This document shows positions 11,086 through 21,601 of a stretch of 64,000 nucleotides of DNA, piece after piece (the first letter of the stretch is position 1; the number at the start of each line of letters is the position of its first letter). The notes under the pieces are model-generated. The model was not told the origin of the DNA, made no database searches, and was given only the letters and a program-made list of their open reading frames with translations. The stretch comes from Cycas panzhihuaensis (Eukaryota > Cycadophyta). The stretch is from assembly GCA_023213395.1 (NCBI GenBank), contig CM041465.1, positions 145,211,741 through 145,275,740 of the forward strand. Reading direction: 5' to 3'. A program made the translations under genes and the position numbers.

Positions 11086-11615
11086 ATGGAGATGAGATTG
11101 GGAAGAACACTTCAACTAGGCAAAATGGTAAATAACCCATCTGTAACCATAGAGAATGTAGATAAAAGGGTAGATAAATTAAATGATGCCATAGTCCACT
11201 TAAACAAAGACATGAAAAGTCTCCATGACATAATGTATGAAATCAACATGAAACTTGAGACATAAAATCGAGGGAGAGACATCAAACAAAGAAGAAAATA
11301 AATTCCAAGAAGAGGATCAAAAGGATTGAGAAGAATGGAAATTTGAACCTAGACAAGGTCTCACAGGCACAAATTCGTTTTTAGATAAATTTGACCCCGA
11401 CAAATCCAAGGACATCCATAGTTAGATCATTCAGATGGAAATCTACTTCCAAACAAGCATTTTATCAAACAAGGATCAAATCCTAGTGGCATCTCTCCAT
11501 CTATACAGCAAAGCACTTAAGTGGTTCCATTGGTGGAAGAGATTCTACAAAGGAACTAAGAATAACAACTAGATTTTCCTAAAAGAAATCCAAATAGAGC
11601 AATATGAGGAACACC
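11086..11615 (+). pseudogene. gag: Gag of element Y, N-terminal part
   Basis: A 59-residue frame (11086-11265) starts MEMRLGRTLQLGKM and is rich in heptad-spaced hydrophobics (VDKRVDKLNDAIVHLNKDMKSL), a likely coiled coil, as in other chromovirus Gags. After a frame change the capsid core follows: FDPDKSKDI, MEIYFQT, LYSKALKWFHWWKRF. It stops at the element Z insertion (target AATTA, 11616-11620). Gag builds the particle. Confidence 0.75.
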
Positions 11616-11620
11616 AATTA

Positions 11621-12095
11621 TATAGTGATCTAGTTCCACTTTTATTGCAATTTTCCTCAAAAATACAGGTAATAATCCACAAAAGACAATAACTAGATGC
11701 AGTCTTTCCTGAAGAAGTGGGCTTCCCTCTTCAAGGCGAGGAACCCTCCAAACTTCAACCCCCAAATGGGCAAGCTAATTGCAGCCCTAGAATCGAAAAT
11801 ACGTAGCCAAAAGAACCTCTGAATGACGGTTTGGGATGCGGCCCAAACTTCCTATATATAGTGATCAAAATACTTCAATTAGAAGTCGGCCAGACTGGGT
11901 GATATTGTCCTTAATACTACTTAAATAGAAGTCATCCAAAACTTCTCTAAAACTGGTAGGCTAACTTTAAATGGTCATAACTTTTGATAAAGATGTCGTA
12001 ATTGACTTTTGTCTGAACCGTTGGAATCGACATTCAGAGACCTTTGATTTGAATGGTCATATGCTATACCTTTGACCATATTTTGGAATGCTACA
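11621..12095 (-). repeat. 3' LTR of element Z
   Basis: It aligns end to end with 13616-14090. On the minus strand it starts TGTAGCATTCC and ends GATCACTATA, so the terminus is TA rather than CA. The flank is AATTA. Confidence 0.9.
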
Positions 12096-12110
12096 ATTCC
12101 CCTCCCCTTA
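12096..12110 (-). other. Polypurine tract of element Z
   Basis: On the minus strand AAGGGGAGGGGAAT directly precedes the TG of the 3' LTR. Confidence 0.88.
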
Positions 12111-12729
12111 AAATAATACTTTGCCCTCGAAGTATTGAGAAATGTTTGTAGCTCGGTCTAATCTTCCAACCACCTCCTGCTAGATCCTATAGGTTGTGAA
12201 GATTTGGTTTGATCTTGCGTCTTCTATGGAGCTTTGTTAGTAGGCGTCCTGTATTGCCGATGTTTGTTCTTGGGACCAGGTACATGCGATGTCTTATTCT
12301 AAATCAGAAGGATCCTGGGACCTATGAGGGATCTCAATTGACTTGTCCTAGTCTTGCCTTGCATTTGCACCTTTTGTTTCCGAATAGGATGAATTTTGGA
12401 AAAAGACGTGAAGGCTTTGGGAAAAGAATTGGTCGCGAGGGTCATGGATTGATGATTGCCTATTGTAGGAAAAAGAAAAGGGGGAATGAACTGAGATCAA
12501 GCATAGCTCGGAAGGTGTAGAAAGAAGGGATAAATTTTGGAATATGTCTTGGATGGAGATGAAAGTTTGTACAAGTTTTATTGGTACTCAAATAAAAGGA
12601 AAAATTTAACGGAAAAAGATGATATTGATAATATTGAATTGAGGAGGTTTGGGAAAAGTCGAATGGGGTTTTGTAAGGGCCAATACTAAGAGATAAGACC
12701 TGATGAACAGATTGAAGTTGTAGCATATC

Positions 12730-13524
12730 CTATTGAGAAAGGTCTATAAGGGGTGAAGGAGTAGGTGAGTACAGAGATGAGCTAGGGTTACTGAGGGAAA
12801 TTAAAATTAAACCTACGAAAAAACTAAAGGTAGGGGAATTAAGAGCATGGTTAAGTATGGGTGGAGGAGAAAAGCGCTTTTGTATTGCTATTAAACTAAG
12901 CAAAGAGAAAGGACATACAAAACTACCGAACAAAATGTTCATGTGCAAGACAGGATCAGTGGGTACCTTGCATGAAATTTGTTGAGAAAAATCTGCTTGT
13001 TCCTCATTGTCTTCGTGCTGCTCCTGTGTAACTTCACTTTGGATTTCCTCTCTAATATTGAAATGAGACTCTCCTGTTGCTTTTACCTGCTTCGAGTTTT
13101 CTATGTCGTCATATTGTTTTGTCTGCGCTAGATCACGTTCTAGCCCTTTCAAAACCTCTAGGATCTCCTTATTACTAATGTCTTCTTCTTGCCCTTCCTC
13201 ATCTACTTGAATATCACCATACTTATGTTTCTTAAAAGCTGTGGTAGCCACCTTTGAAAACTAGTACCATAAAAAAGGTTCTTTAGCCCAATTAATGAAC
13301 CACTCATAAGCTTGTTCGTTCAATATCATTTCTAATATTGATCCATACTCTTCAAATTTTGTATCAGACGTGAACTCGAAATCTTCTATCCATTTTTTCA
13401 TGCCCTCATAATCCTCCAAATTAAAAAAATATGTCTCCATTTTTTTTCCTTTAGGCTTTATTTGTTCCAACTGTTCTTCCCATGTTTTGCTATATATCAG
13501 GATATCGTCAAAGAAAACTAGCAT
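12730..13524 (-). pseudogene. Chimeric ORF of element Z: RT catalytic segment joined to Gag-like segment
   Basis: The frame runs about 265 codons with one stop (13261-13263); the other copy of Z has a glutamine codon there. Residues 1-20 read MLVFFDDILIYSKTWEEQLE, the catalytic F-x-DD region of a chromovirus RT. Without a frame break this passes into a different segment containing QAYEWFINWAKEPFLWY and FKKHKYGD, which resembles the second half of a retrotransposon Gag capsid domain. The C-terminal part is acidic (EEGQEEDISNKE) and then loses similarity to anything I know. Its start lies 80 bp inside the primer site. The function is unknown; a packaging protein derived from Gag is one possibility. 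Confidence 0.6.
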
Positions 13525-13603
13525 GAATCACCTCATAGCGCGTTTTAATATTGAATCGACCTTTTTGAGCTTTTATCTCTACCTTTTCGCTTTGAAACGA
13601 AGC

Positions 13604-13613
13604 TTTGATACCA
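13604..13613 (-). promoter_or_regulatory. Primer binding site of element Z
   Basis: On the minus strand TGGTATCAAA lies two bases inside the 5' LTR, an initiator-Met-type primer site. Confidence 0.85.
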
Positions 13614-13615
13614 CA

Positions 13616-14090
13616 TATAGCAATCTAGTTCTACTTTTATTGCAATTTTCCTCAAAAGTACAGGTAATAATCCACAAAAGACAATAACTAGATGCAATAT
13701 TTCCTGAAAAAGTGGGCTTCCCTCTTCGAAGCGAGGAACCCTCCAAACTGTAACCGCCAAATGGGTGAGCTAATTGCAACCCTAGAACCGAAAATACACA
13801 ACTAAAAGAACCTCCTAATGATGGTTTGGGATGCGGCCCAAATGTCCTATACAGAGTGATCAAAATATTTCAATTAGAAGTCGACCAGGCTGGGTGATAT
13901 TATCCTTAATACTGCTTAAATAGAAGTCACTCACAACTTCTCCAAAACTGGCAGGCTAACTTTAAATGGTCATAACTTTTGATAGAGATGTCAGAGTTGA
14001 CTTTTGTTTGAACCGTTGGAATCGTCGTTCAGAGACCTTCGATTTGGATGGTTATATGCTATATCATTGACCCTATTTTGGAATGCTACA
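13616..14090 (-). repeat. 5' LTR of element Z
   Basis: It is the partner of 11621-12095, differing by several percent, and is followed by the target duplication AATTA at 14091-14095. Confidence 0.9.
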
Positions 14091-14095
14091 AATTA

Positions 14096-14755
14096 CTTTG
14101 CCCAGCTCATACGATTGCAACAAACAGGGTTAGTCCAAGATTACACTCAACAATTCCAAACCTTGCAAAGTTTGGTTGACCACAAAATTGCAAAGGAACT
14201 TCTTATCCAAACCTATATCGCAATACTCAATGAAAATATCAAGTACTGCATAAAAACCATAGAAGCAGTCACATTGGGCAATGTTATTCCACATGCCAAG
14301 AATGTGGAAGCCAAATATAGAGAAGGGAGATAGAACTATATTCGTCGAAATGCACCACCCTACTATCATGGCCAAAACTTCCAACCCAATTAGAATCGAT
14401 CAGGAACAAAAGTAGACGCCCCCATTTCACAAAGAAGCAAAAAAGAGATCACCAAAAATAAAATCTCTAGAGACAAGCATCTTAAGAAAGGGACTTGCAT
14501 CAAATGTGGAGGAAAATGGAACTGAGACCATCACTACCCTTCAAAGAAAGTTTTCATGATCAACAATGAGGACGTAGACATCCCGGGCAAAGAAGAAGAA
14601 GAACCTATAGATACTCACGATGAAGCTGAAGTTGAGGAATTGCTCAATATTGGTACCGACAATGTACAAATATCTTTACAAGCCATCCTTGATTATCGAT
14701 TACCAAAGAAATCACCATCCCTCAAATGCTACGTTTTTAGGGGACAATCAGGGGG
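14096..14755 (+). pseudogene. gag: Gag of element Y, C-terminal part with zinc knuckle
   Basis: The capsid resumes after Z with NYFAQLIRLQQTGLVQDY, the well-conserved QTG-x-V-x-x-Y block of chromovirus Gag, then FQTLQSLVDHKIAKELL. A single knuckle, KGTCIKCGGKWN followed by a stop and HHYPSK, lies near 14488-14540; a stop has replaced one residue. An acidic linker (14556-14759, EEEEPIDTHDEAEVEE) leads to protease. The frame changes by one across the Z insertion point. Confidence 0.8.
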
Positions 14756-15085
14756 GTGAAGGTTACTATCCTCGTAGACAACAACAACACGCATAATTTC
14801 ATAAACAAACCAATCGCAAACAAGCTAGGATTACCATTTCAACCACTCAATGTCTTCCAAGTTGCTATTGCCAATGGTAAGACTATAACATGTGGAGGAT
14901 ACTACCCAAAGGTGAATCTCCAAAATACAGACTATTCCACAACGACATGCATGTTTGCCATGCCAATAGGAGGAGTTGATGTCGTCCTAGGAATCCAATG
15001 GTTGCAAACTTTGGGGAATATTATCACCAACTATAAAACCCAATTCACAAGTTTTGGCCAAATGGGTTGCAGATACAGGGTATAG
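14756..15085 (+). pseudogene. Aspartic protease of element Y with altered active site
   Basis: The domain reads VTILVDNNNTHNFINKPIANKLGLPFQ, then VAIANGKTITC and GVDVVLGIQWLQTLG. Chromovirus proteases normally read L-x-D-S-G-S-T-HNFI at the start. Here the catalytic Asp stays but the next two positions are Asn, so the site reads D-N-N. The same change is in the second copy (46486-46815), so it was present before the duplication. The copy is open for 109 codons. Confidence 0.8.
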
Positions 15086-15089
15086 GCAC

Positions 15090-16151
15090 CTTCCACTCCA
15101 GCAACACAACTGATGACATTGCATCGCATGGAGAAAATATTGAAGAAGAATCCTGCTTCATATGTGATGACATGTTACAAGATCAAAATAGAGGATGTCC
15201 CAATAGAGGTTCAAACCATCATCGACCAACACAGCAAGGTTTTTAAAGAACCACCCTAAGGATTACCATCGAATCGTGGGTGTATTCACCCAATCAAGCT
15301 AATGCCAAGAGCAACACCTATGAACATTTGTTTGTATCGACACCCATATGATCTCAAAAGGTAAATTGAACAAATTACCAAAGAGATTCCACATTAGGGA
15401 TACATCGCTACTAGCACCAAGCCCTTTGCATCACCAGTTATTTTGAGTTGGAAAAAAAGATGGATCTTACTGCATGTGCATAGACTATTGGGGTTCAACA
15501 AACTAACAATAAAAAATTGCTACCCCATTTTGAGGATAGATGACGTGCGAGATGAAATACATGGAATAAAGTATTTTTCAAAGATCATCTACACTTAGGA
15601 TACTACCAAATTCGCATCGCAGAAGATGTATACAAAACAATATTTCGTGCACATGAAAGATTATTTGAGTTTCGTTTTATGCCTTTTGGGTTAACCAACA
15701 CCTCGGCTATGTTCCAAAGTATAATGAACACGATACTCAAACCCTTCTTATGCAAATTTGTTCTAGTTTTCTTTGATGATATTTTGATTTACAACTCAAC
15801 TTGGGAGCAACATTTAGAACATATTGAAAAGTACTACAAGTGTTAGAAAATAACCAGTTTTTTGCTAACAAAAACAAATTCACTTTTGGGAAAACCAAGA
15901 TAGAATATTTAAGGCATATTATTGCACAAGAAGGCATCAAGATGGACCCAAAGAAGGTTCAAGCTATTGTAGAGTGGCCCGCACCCAAGAATGTAACCGA
16001 CGTAAGGAGTTTTTTAGGAGTTGTTGGTTTTCTCCAATGGTTTTTTAGAGAATGTGTGTATGTCGCCTCTCACCTAACCGATCTCACAAAGAATGACACC
16101 TTTACCTGGAGCCAAGCAACTAAAGACACCTTCAAACGACCGAAGACCTTA
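15090..16151 (+). pseudogene. Reverse transcriptase of element Y
   Basis: Motifs in several frames: CYPILRIDD, MPFGLTNTSAMFQ (15679-15720), then KFVLVFFDDILIYNSTWEQHLEHIEK (15750-15830) with catalytic FFDD. The connection is open at 15840-16172 (KNKFTFGKTKIEYLRHIIAQEG, VRSFLGVVGFLQWF). Frameshifts near 15430-15600 and around 15830 break it. It is nearly identical to 46822-47880. Confidence 0.83.
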
Positions 16152-16689
16152 ATGTCATGGCCACTATCCTAGCAACCCCAGACTTCTCCCCGCCATTCAC
16201 ATTAGAATGTGATGCATCTAGGACAAGCATAGGGGCAATCCTCCTCCAAAATGATTGACTTTAGCATATGAAAGCCATAAACTAAACACAAGGGAGTGAC
16301 TTAGACCCATTTATGACAAAAAGATGCTTACAATTATGCATGCCATACACAAATGGCGGCAATATCTACTCAAGAACAAATTTGTGGTCAAAACAGATCA
16401 TGATAGCTTCAGATACTTCCTCAATCAAAAAACATTATCCAACGAACAATAGAAGTGGGTAAGCAAACTGCAAACCTTTGATTTTAGCATTGTATACAAA
16501 AGGGGTAAAGAGAACGTCATTGTAAACACCTAATCCCAGATACCTAAAATCAACAAAGAGGATGTATCCTTACAAACCATCTTCGTAGCTACTCCCCTCT
16601 AGATAAAAGAATTGACTCAAGAATATCAGGGTGATCCAGTTTCTCAAAAGATACTGAAGGAGATACACAACCAGGAGAACGCCAAATAT
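16152..16689 (+). pseudogene. RNase H of element Y
   Basis: It begins with ILATPDFSPPFTLECDASRTSIGAILLQND, carrying the first catalytic Asp in DAS, then breaks. Later pieces include LTIMHAIHKWRQYL and FVVKTDHDS, the H-L-K-W and D-H features, in other frames. Two or more stops and frameshifts are present. Confidence 0.72.
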
Positions 16690-17092
16690 GAACTATAGGG
16701 GGATTTGATCCAACGAAAATGTAAAATATTTGTACTAGCATCTTTGGCTCTAAAGATGAAAATACTCAACAAAGCTCACTTTGTGCCAATTGTTGATCAC
16801 ATTGGGATCGATAAAACCTATCGCCAATTACAGAACACATTCCTTTGGAAAAAGATGAAAGCAAATGTGCACAAGTTCGTTTTAGAATGTGACATTTATC
16901 AAAGAAACAAAAGCGAAACTACAAAGAATCCTAGCCTTCTCCAACCGCTATATGTACCAAAACAAAAATTGGGAGAGGTCTCGATGGATTTTATAACTGG
17001 ATTGCCCAAATAAGAGGGCAAGGATGCTATATTTGTGGTTGTTGGCAAGTTAACAAAATATGCTCACTTCAAAGAAATACAAGAAACAACAA
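16690..17092 (+). pseudogene. Integrase of element Y, N-terminal half, ending at a recombination junction
   Basis: The zinc domain is open (16705-17013): AHFVPIVDHIGIDKTYRQL, then CDIYQRNKSE with one cysteine of the pair changed. The core begins with SMDFITGLPK and IFVVVGKLTKYAHF. After ETTT the sequence becomes element X. The second copy shows what should follow. The catalytic triad is therefore incomplete. Confidence 0.82.
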
Positions 17093-17745
17093 CTAACCCT
17101 AACCTTCCCTCTACCTCTGGTGTGGGTCTTAAGGAAGATTGCCCTTCCCCACCCCCATCCCAGCCCGAGGAAGGAAGTAACAAACCTTCCTCATCTTCTT
17201 TAGAGGTACACCAACCCAGTGAAAGATCCTTTTCAACCATCAGCGCCAAATCTGAGGAAGAAGAAAAGGAACCTGCTGAGAGTATCCCTAGAGATTCCGG
17301 TCTAGGAAACAAAATGGCCACTCCAGATGATAGATATCATGAAGAATACATTGGAGATTATGTGAAGCCCTTTTATGGAGAACCACTATATGGAATTTCC
17401 CATTTGAGACATTGTAGAGAATATTGGTCAGGAGAAGGAATAATAAACCAAGATCAATTAAGGGATCATAAGAAGAAATCGACAAAGCATACCACACCAA
17501 GGAAAAGGCGAAAAAAGGCAAGGTAAGATGGCCACAACAAGACATCGTATTTCAAAAAGGATGATCGAGTATGGTGATTCAACAACAGATCCCAAACAAC
17601 GCAGGGAGAATTAAAGATGCATTGGAAAGGCCCATATATGATTGAGAAGGTGTACAAGAATGCCATTATCCAATTGAAGAAACTATCAGGCCAACTACTG
17701 CCTGAAATGGTCAAGGGTAGTAAACTGAAACCCTATATCAACTAG
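17093..17745 (+). pseudogene. Displaced 3' coding end of element X fused to Y integrase
   Basis: From CTAACCCTAACC onward the sequence matches 43055-43705. It encodes a proline- and serine-rich, then acidic segment (PSPPPSQPEEGS, EEEEKEPAES), then HEEYIGDYVKPFYGEPLYG and a basic run KKKSTKHTTPRKRRKKAR. After a stop comes the integrase-tail GPY module (GELKMHWKGPYMIEKVYKN, ending KGSKLKPYIN). It stays in frame with Y integrase for 163 codons, a chance or selected fusion. Confidence 0.8.
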
Positions 17746-18178
17746 GGTGGAGCAACTTACTAGCCGAATCAGCTGGTTGTACCATATTGTGTTGCGTGAA
17801 GTTGAGGCAAATCGGATTGCCTTGATATTGGAACGTGATTCAGTTTGATATGTAACAAAAAAAATAAAAAAATAGAAAAAACAACTGTAACTCATATCAT
17901 ACAAATAAGCAATATGACAAAACAAAACAAAAAAAAAATGAAGCAAAAATCATATTGGAAAAGTCATGGGGAAATGAATGAAGAGATAAATTGGAAAAAA
18001 AAAAAAAAAAAACACGAATAAATGAGGATTTATTAACCAAGTTAAAATAATGGAGACCAAGCAGCAGAGCAAAGGCAACAGGGGCAACCTTAGAGCAAGA
18101 GAGGGGGAAGGATACCCCAAAAATTTTGAATTTTTTTTAGCAAGGATGCTCAAACCCATCATGTTGACCCGGGATAGA
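17746..18178 (+). other. 3' untranslated part of element X, left copy
   Basis: The stretch is A-rich with a run of 20 A near 17995-18012, and a purine-rich GAGAGGGGGAAGGA near 18100. It is homologous to 43706-44131. No gene was seen. Confidence 0.6.
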
Positions 18179-19031
18179 TGTTGGGACATATTTTGACACA
18201 CTGGGCTATGTGGATACCGTATAGGTCAGGTGACCATGGAGGTGCAGTGGCTGCACTGCAGAGGTACGCATGAGGCAGAAGAAGAGGAAAATCAACATTC
18301 TGGGTACGTATGGCAAGTGCGTACCTGAAAACACACGCAACACAATATACGTACCTCCTACGGTACGCAAGCAGACCGAAAGGGTACACACAACTGAACC
18401 TGACAGATGGATACCTGGGATGATGTCATCAGTGCCTAGAGACGTACATATGGATGTACAGATGGTTAAGACAACAGTTAAAGTGATTAACTAATGATTA
18501 ACAAAGAGGTACACTTATGGATGAAATGGTACGATTATGACAGGGAGTCATAACCTTTCAGCAAAAAGACACAAAGAAGGCACATTTAAGGGACTCCACA
18601 AGGACCATTCTGGCAGGGTGAGAGCCAAGTATTCTAGACACTCAGTGGTACGGTAGCCAGTACGTATGCCAGCAGCATAGAGCACTGCATAAGGATGTGT
18701 ACCTTCTGGGAATGCAGATGACGACATTAGTGTATATGATTGGAATGCACAGGGAATGCATTCCAACACCTATTGTGTAAAAATTTATTGCTTAATAAAA
18801 GAAGAGTTACATGGAAAGTATTGATTCTATGTGTTTTACGAGGATTGAATGATGAATACTGTTGTTTATGGTACTACTATGTGTAAACTGTGCTATGATT
18901 GTGTGGAATTATGAATAAATCCATGTTGATTTAAGTGTATGAAGCATATTGACTGTATCCTAGACTAGACGACCAGTGATACCTTGACAAGTGTACTTTT
19001 TCATAAGTGTAGTGAGAAACCGAAGTCAACA
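18179..19031 (+). repeat. LTR of element X, left
   Basis: It starts TGTTGGGACATATTTTG and ends AGTCAACA, matching 44132-44987. The left boundary is inferred from the TG start, because the sequence upstream is homologous at both copies. A primer site follows the right end. Confidence 0.8.
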
Positions 19032-19049
19032 TTGGTTTCGTTGCCTACG
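19032..19049 (+). promoter_or_regulatory. Probable primer binding site of element X
   Basis: TTGGTTTCGTTGCC directly follows the LTR and resembles the Asp-type site TGGCGCCGTTGCC with three changes. Element A uses the same type. Confidence 0.55.
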
Positions 19050-19173
19050 TCCACTGAGGAGAAACTAGGGCCAGGAGTTTCACAAGTGGGAGAATGTTCA
19101 AAGGACAAAGGACCCTGGTTGTCGTCGTGATGGCAAGTTGTAACTAAGCCTCCGACAGCCAGGGGACCTTCCA

Positions 19174-19869
19174 ATGCCACCTAAGAGGCCCTCGAAGGGG
19201 GCAGAGCCACAAAAGGATACTTCACCTAAGGGGAAAGAAACAAGTAGACAGATAGCATTACGATGGTCAAAGGAGTCAAAATTGAGAAGGGTAGGAAGAC
19301 TAAGTTCGCATAATAATGAGACTAAGGGACAGTCCATTGAAGAATCTGAGGCAAGTGGAGCCCAGACACCTCAGGAGCAAGGAGAGGGAAACAATGGCGA
19401 GCAAATGGTATTAACACCTGCCCCAATTAAGTATGACCTGTGAAGTCCAGAGAAGGAAGAAAAACCAAAAGTGAATGAGGAACACAAAGACGCCCTAAGG
19501 AAGGAGGAGAATACACCTGTGGAAGATACCCCGAAGGACCTAAGTGATAACGAGAAGAAGGCAGAGGAAGGTCCCTCGGCATATTGGGAAAATAAGTTAA
19601 CAAGGCAGCTTTTTGAGGATTCGTCAGATAGAGGGTCTGAGCAATCATATATAATGGTCACACCATTGACAGTACATGTGCCAGGTGTGCCGAAGCCTAT
19701 ACACCTAAGGACGCCATTCAAGAATCCCCTTTTTGGAAGGGATAGCATTGCAGTAAGCACTCCACATACACTACCTAAAGTGAAGGGTGGAGAAGAAGAA
19801 GTAGAATCCTTTGAGGAGGTAAGAGGAGAAGAATCACCACTGGGTGGGACACCATTGCAACACCCGTGA
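19174..19869 (+). pseudogene. Extra N-terminal ORF of element X, basic then acidic, unknown function
   Basis: The frame starts MPPKRPSKGAEPQKD and continues 232 codons with one TGA at 19441. It is Lys/Arg-rich at the start, then rich in Glu, Lys, Pro and Thr, and contains no recognisable domain; a hydrophobic patch YIMVTPLTVHVPGVPKP lies near 19650-19690. It ends HPxTGATGG, where its stop overlaps the ATG of Gag (19867-19871). It may be a Gag N-terminal domain displaced by a frameshift or a separate protein. Confidence 0.55.
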
Positions 19870-20536
19870 TGGACGATCACGTAGATTTTGGGAAATTGAT
19901 CTTTAATGACACCTCAGATGCAGCAGAGCACGTATATTTGTTCCAAATTTTGATTGATGTAAAGAAAATCGCAAATGAAAATGAAATAAAGGCCAGATTC
20001 GCTTGCACATTGAGGGGAGTACCATTGGCATGGTATAAGGAGTTGAACAAAAAGAAAACATAGGCCAATATAAAGAAGTCCTTTGAGGAAAGATTTCAGA
20101 AGTTCTGAAGCAATGAAGCCGTGGAAATTGCCTTAAGGGAAATCAAACAAAGACCGAGAGAATCAGTATTGACTTATATTAGCCGAATGAAAATCATCGC
20201 TGCCAATATGATCAACGAGACAGTGACAGACCAAAGCATGAAGAATTATTTTGTCAGAGGATTAAATAAAAATTTGAGATCTATGATGCATGTACATCCA
20301 CTAAAATCATTCAAAAATGCCCAGGAATTAGCACTAGATTTTGAAGCAGAGATGGATGCTCAAGTTGGAGGGCACGATCCCCTCTTACTAAGACTGCAAG
20401 AGGAGATAAGGGAAATAAAGCAAAATCAGCATAACCGACCCTTCTGTCAGGTGGGAGTCTTGGAAGAAGAATCAGAAGTTGAAGCTTTGAGAAAGGAAGT
20501 AGCAAGATTAAAGATGAAAAATAGTAGAGAAGAGGA
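19869..20536 (+). pseudogene. gag: Gag capsid of element X, interrupted by C1
   Basis: Gag features: FACTLRGVPLAWYKELN, IKKSFEERFQKF, IALREIKQRPRESVLTYISRM, then AMKNYFVRGL-like text and a Glu/Lys-rich coiled region. Two stops (20061 and 20106) break the frame. The antisense copia C1 landed at 20537, duplicating GAGGA. The Gag frame does not join the zinc-knuckle frame at 33591 without a one-base shift. Confidence 0.8.
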
Positions 20537-20732
20537 TGTTGAGATTCAGTTTAGAAGGCAGAAGACTGATGAGAGAACTTCGCAATCTTTATTGAGAGAA
20601 TGATGTCTTTAAATACATAGATGATTGATAACCGTTATAACTTGACGGTTAACCTACCTTTTAACTAAGTGACACGCGTCACTGAGGCATATACTAATTA
20701 CATGATTAGAGGTAAAACATTACCTCTCAACA
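20537..20732 (-). repeat. 3' LTR of C1
   Basis: The plus strand reads TGTTGAGATTCAG to CCTCTCAACA, matching 33390-33585. On the minus strand AAGAGAGGG at 20733-20744 precedes it as the purine tract. Confidence 0.93.
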
Positions 20733-20744
20733 CCCTCTCTTAAT

Positions 20745-21601
20745 GTTTTATCTCTCTCTCAAGCCTATTTTGTTTCTCATAATCTGAAATTTCTCTTTTC
20801 CCAAAGATTTGGTCAGCAAGTCGGCAACTTGTTCACATGAAGGATAATATTCTAAATTGATTTCTTTGTTATTGACCTTCTCTTTGATAAAGTGATGCTG
20901 AACTTCAATGTGCTTAGTTCTGGCATGAAAGACTGGACTTTTGGTCAGTTTGATAGCACTTTGATTATCACAGTATATGGTTGTTGCTTCATGCTATGGT
21001 TAATCCAAATCGCTCAAAAGCTGTCGAAGCCAAACTGCTTCACATGTGGTTGTTGCTACTGCCTTATATTCTGCTTCTGTTGATGAAAGTGCTACCATGG
21101 GCTGCTTTTTACTGCTCCATGAGACTGGAGTTGTTCCTAAGAAGAAACAATAGCCACTAGTTGATTTCCTCTGATCCTTGTCTCACCGCCATCGAATCAC
21201 AGAATCCTGTGATTTTTGCTGATCCGCCTTTTGAATAGATCAATTTTAGTTCTATTGTTCCTTTTAGATACCTCAGTATCCTCCATGTTGCTTTCCAATG
21301 CCTTATTCTGGGTTACTGCATATATCTAGAGAGGAGCCCGAGGGAATATGATATATCGGGGCGGGTAGAAGTGAGGTATATCAAACTCCCTACCAGTTCC
21401 CTATATAGCATGGAATTGACTGTTTGTTCCTTTTTATCAGGAACCAAATTGCAATTAATCTCCATGGGAGTGGCACAGGAATTACAGTTAGTCATCCTGA
21501 ATTTTTCCAACAGATCTTTTATGTACTTGCTTTGTGAAACAGAGATATATTCGTCCTGTTGGTTGACTTCCAATCCCAGATAATAATTGAGAAGACCAAG
21601 A
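20745..21601 (-). pseudogene. C1 reverse transcriptase end and RNase H
   Basis: Continuing from 29514 across the C2 insertion, the minus strand reads LLNYYLGLEVNQQDEYISVSQSKYI, then CATPME and LVGSLIYLTSTRPDISYSLG, the usual copia RT-to-RNase H bridge. RNase H follows with GFCDSM-like text, broken by frameshifts. It ends near the purine tract. Confidence 0.82.

Larger units (their letters stand above)
11621..14090 (-). mobile_element. Element Z: small non-autonomous LTR element, antisense, nested in Y gag
   Basis: Two 475-bp LTRs (11621-12095 and 13616-14090) enclose about 1.5 kb and are flanked by the perfect 5-bp duplication AATTA (11616-11620, 14091-14095). The minus strand carries a Met-type primer site next to the right LTR and a strong purine tract next to the left LTR, proving orientation. 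The only coding content is one ORF (12730-13524). No complete RT, integrase or protease is present, so it must have used enzymes supplied by another element. The same insertion exists at the right locus (44988-45820), so it predates the duplication of Y. Confidence 0.9.
10963..17092 (+). mobile_element. Element Y: chromovirus-like Ty3/gypsy copy, left locus
   Basis: A short LTR remnant (10963-10991) is followed by a Met-type primer site and then gag, zinc knuckle, protease, RT, RNase H and the first half of integrase. Its second copy at 45821-49753 continues through the whole integrase core and into an ADLHRTKRSF...GWVFL segment, which is typical of chromoviruses just upstream of the chromodomain. 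Gag is split by element Z. At 17092/17093 the integrase runs into unrelated element X sequence. Many frameshifts and stops make this copy inactive. Confidence 0.82.

Noticed and set aside
12209-12520. Plus-strand frame of 103 codons inside element Z
   Set aside because: Antisense to the direction of Z, no motif, and absent from the second copy because that part is deleted.
17093-17106. CTAACCCTAACC looks like plant telomere repeat and occurs at 17093, 43055 and 48824
   Set aside because: Only about two imperfect units, part of a coding segment of element X (NPNLPS), and present at all three because they are homologous.
17712-18201. Phe/Tyr-rich antisense frames that resemble membrane segments
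   Set aside because: They are reversed poly-A and AAC-rich 3' sequence of X; the same artefact recurs at 43653-43970.
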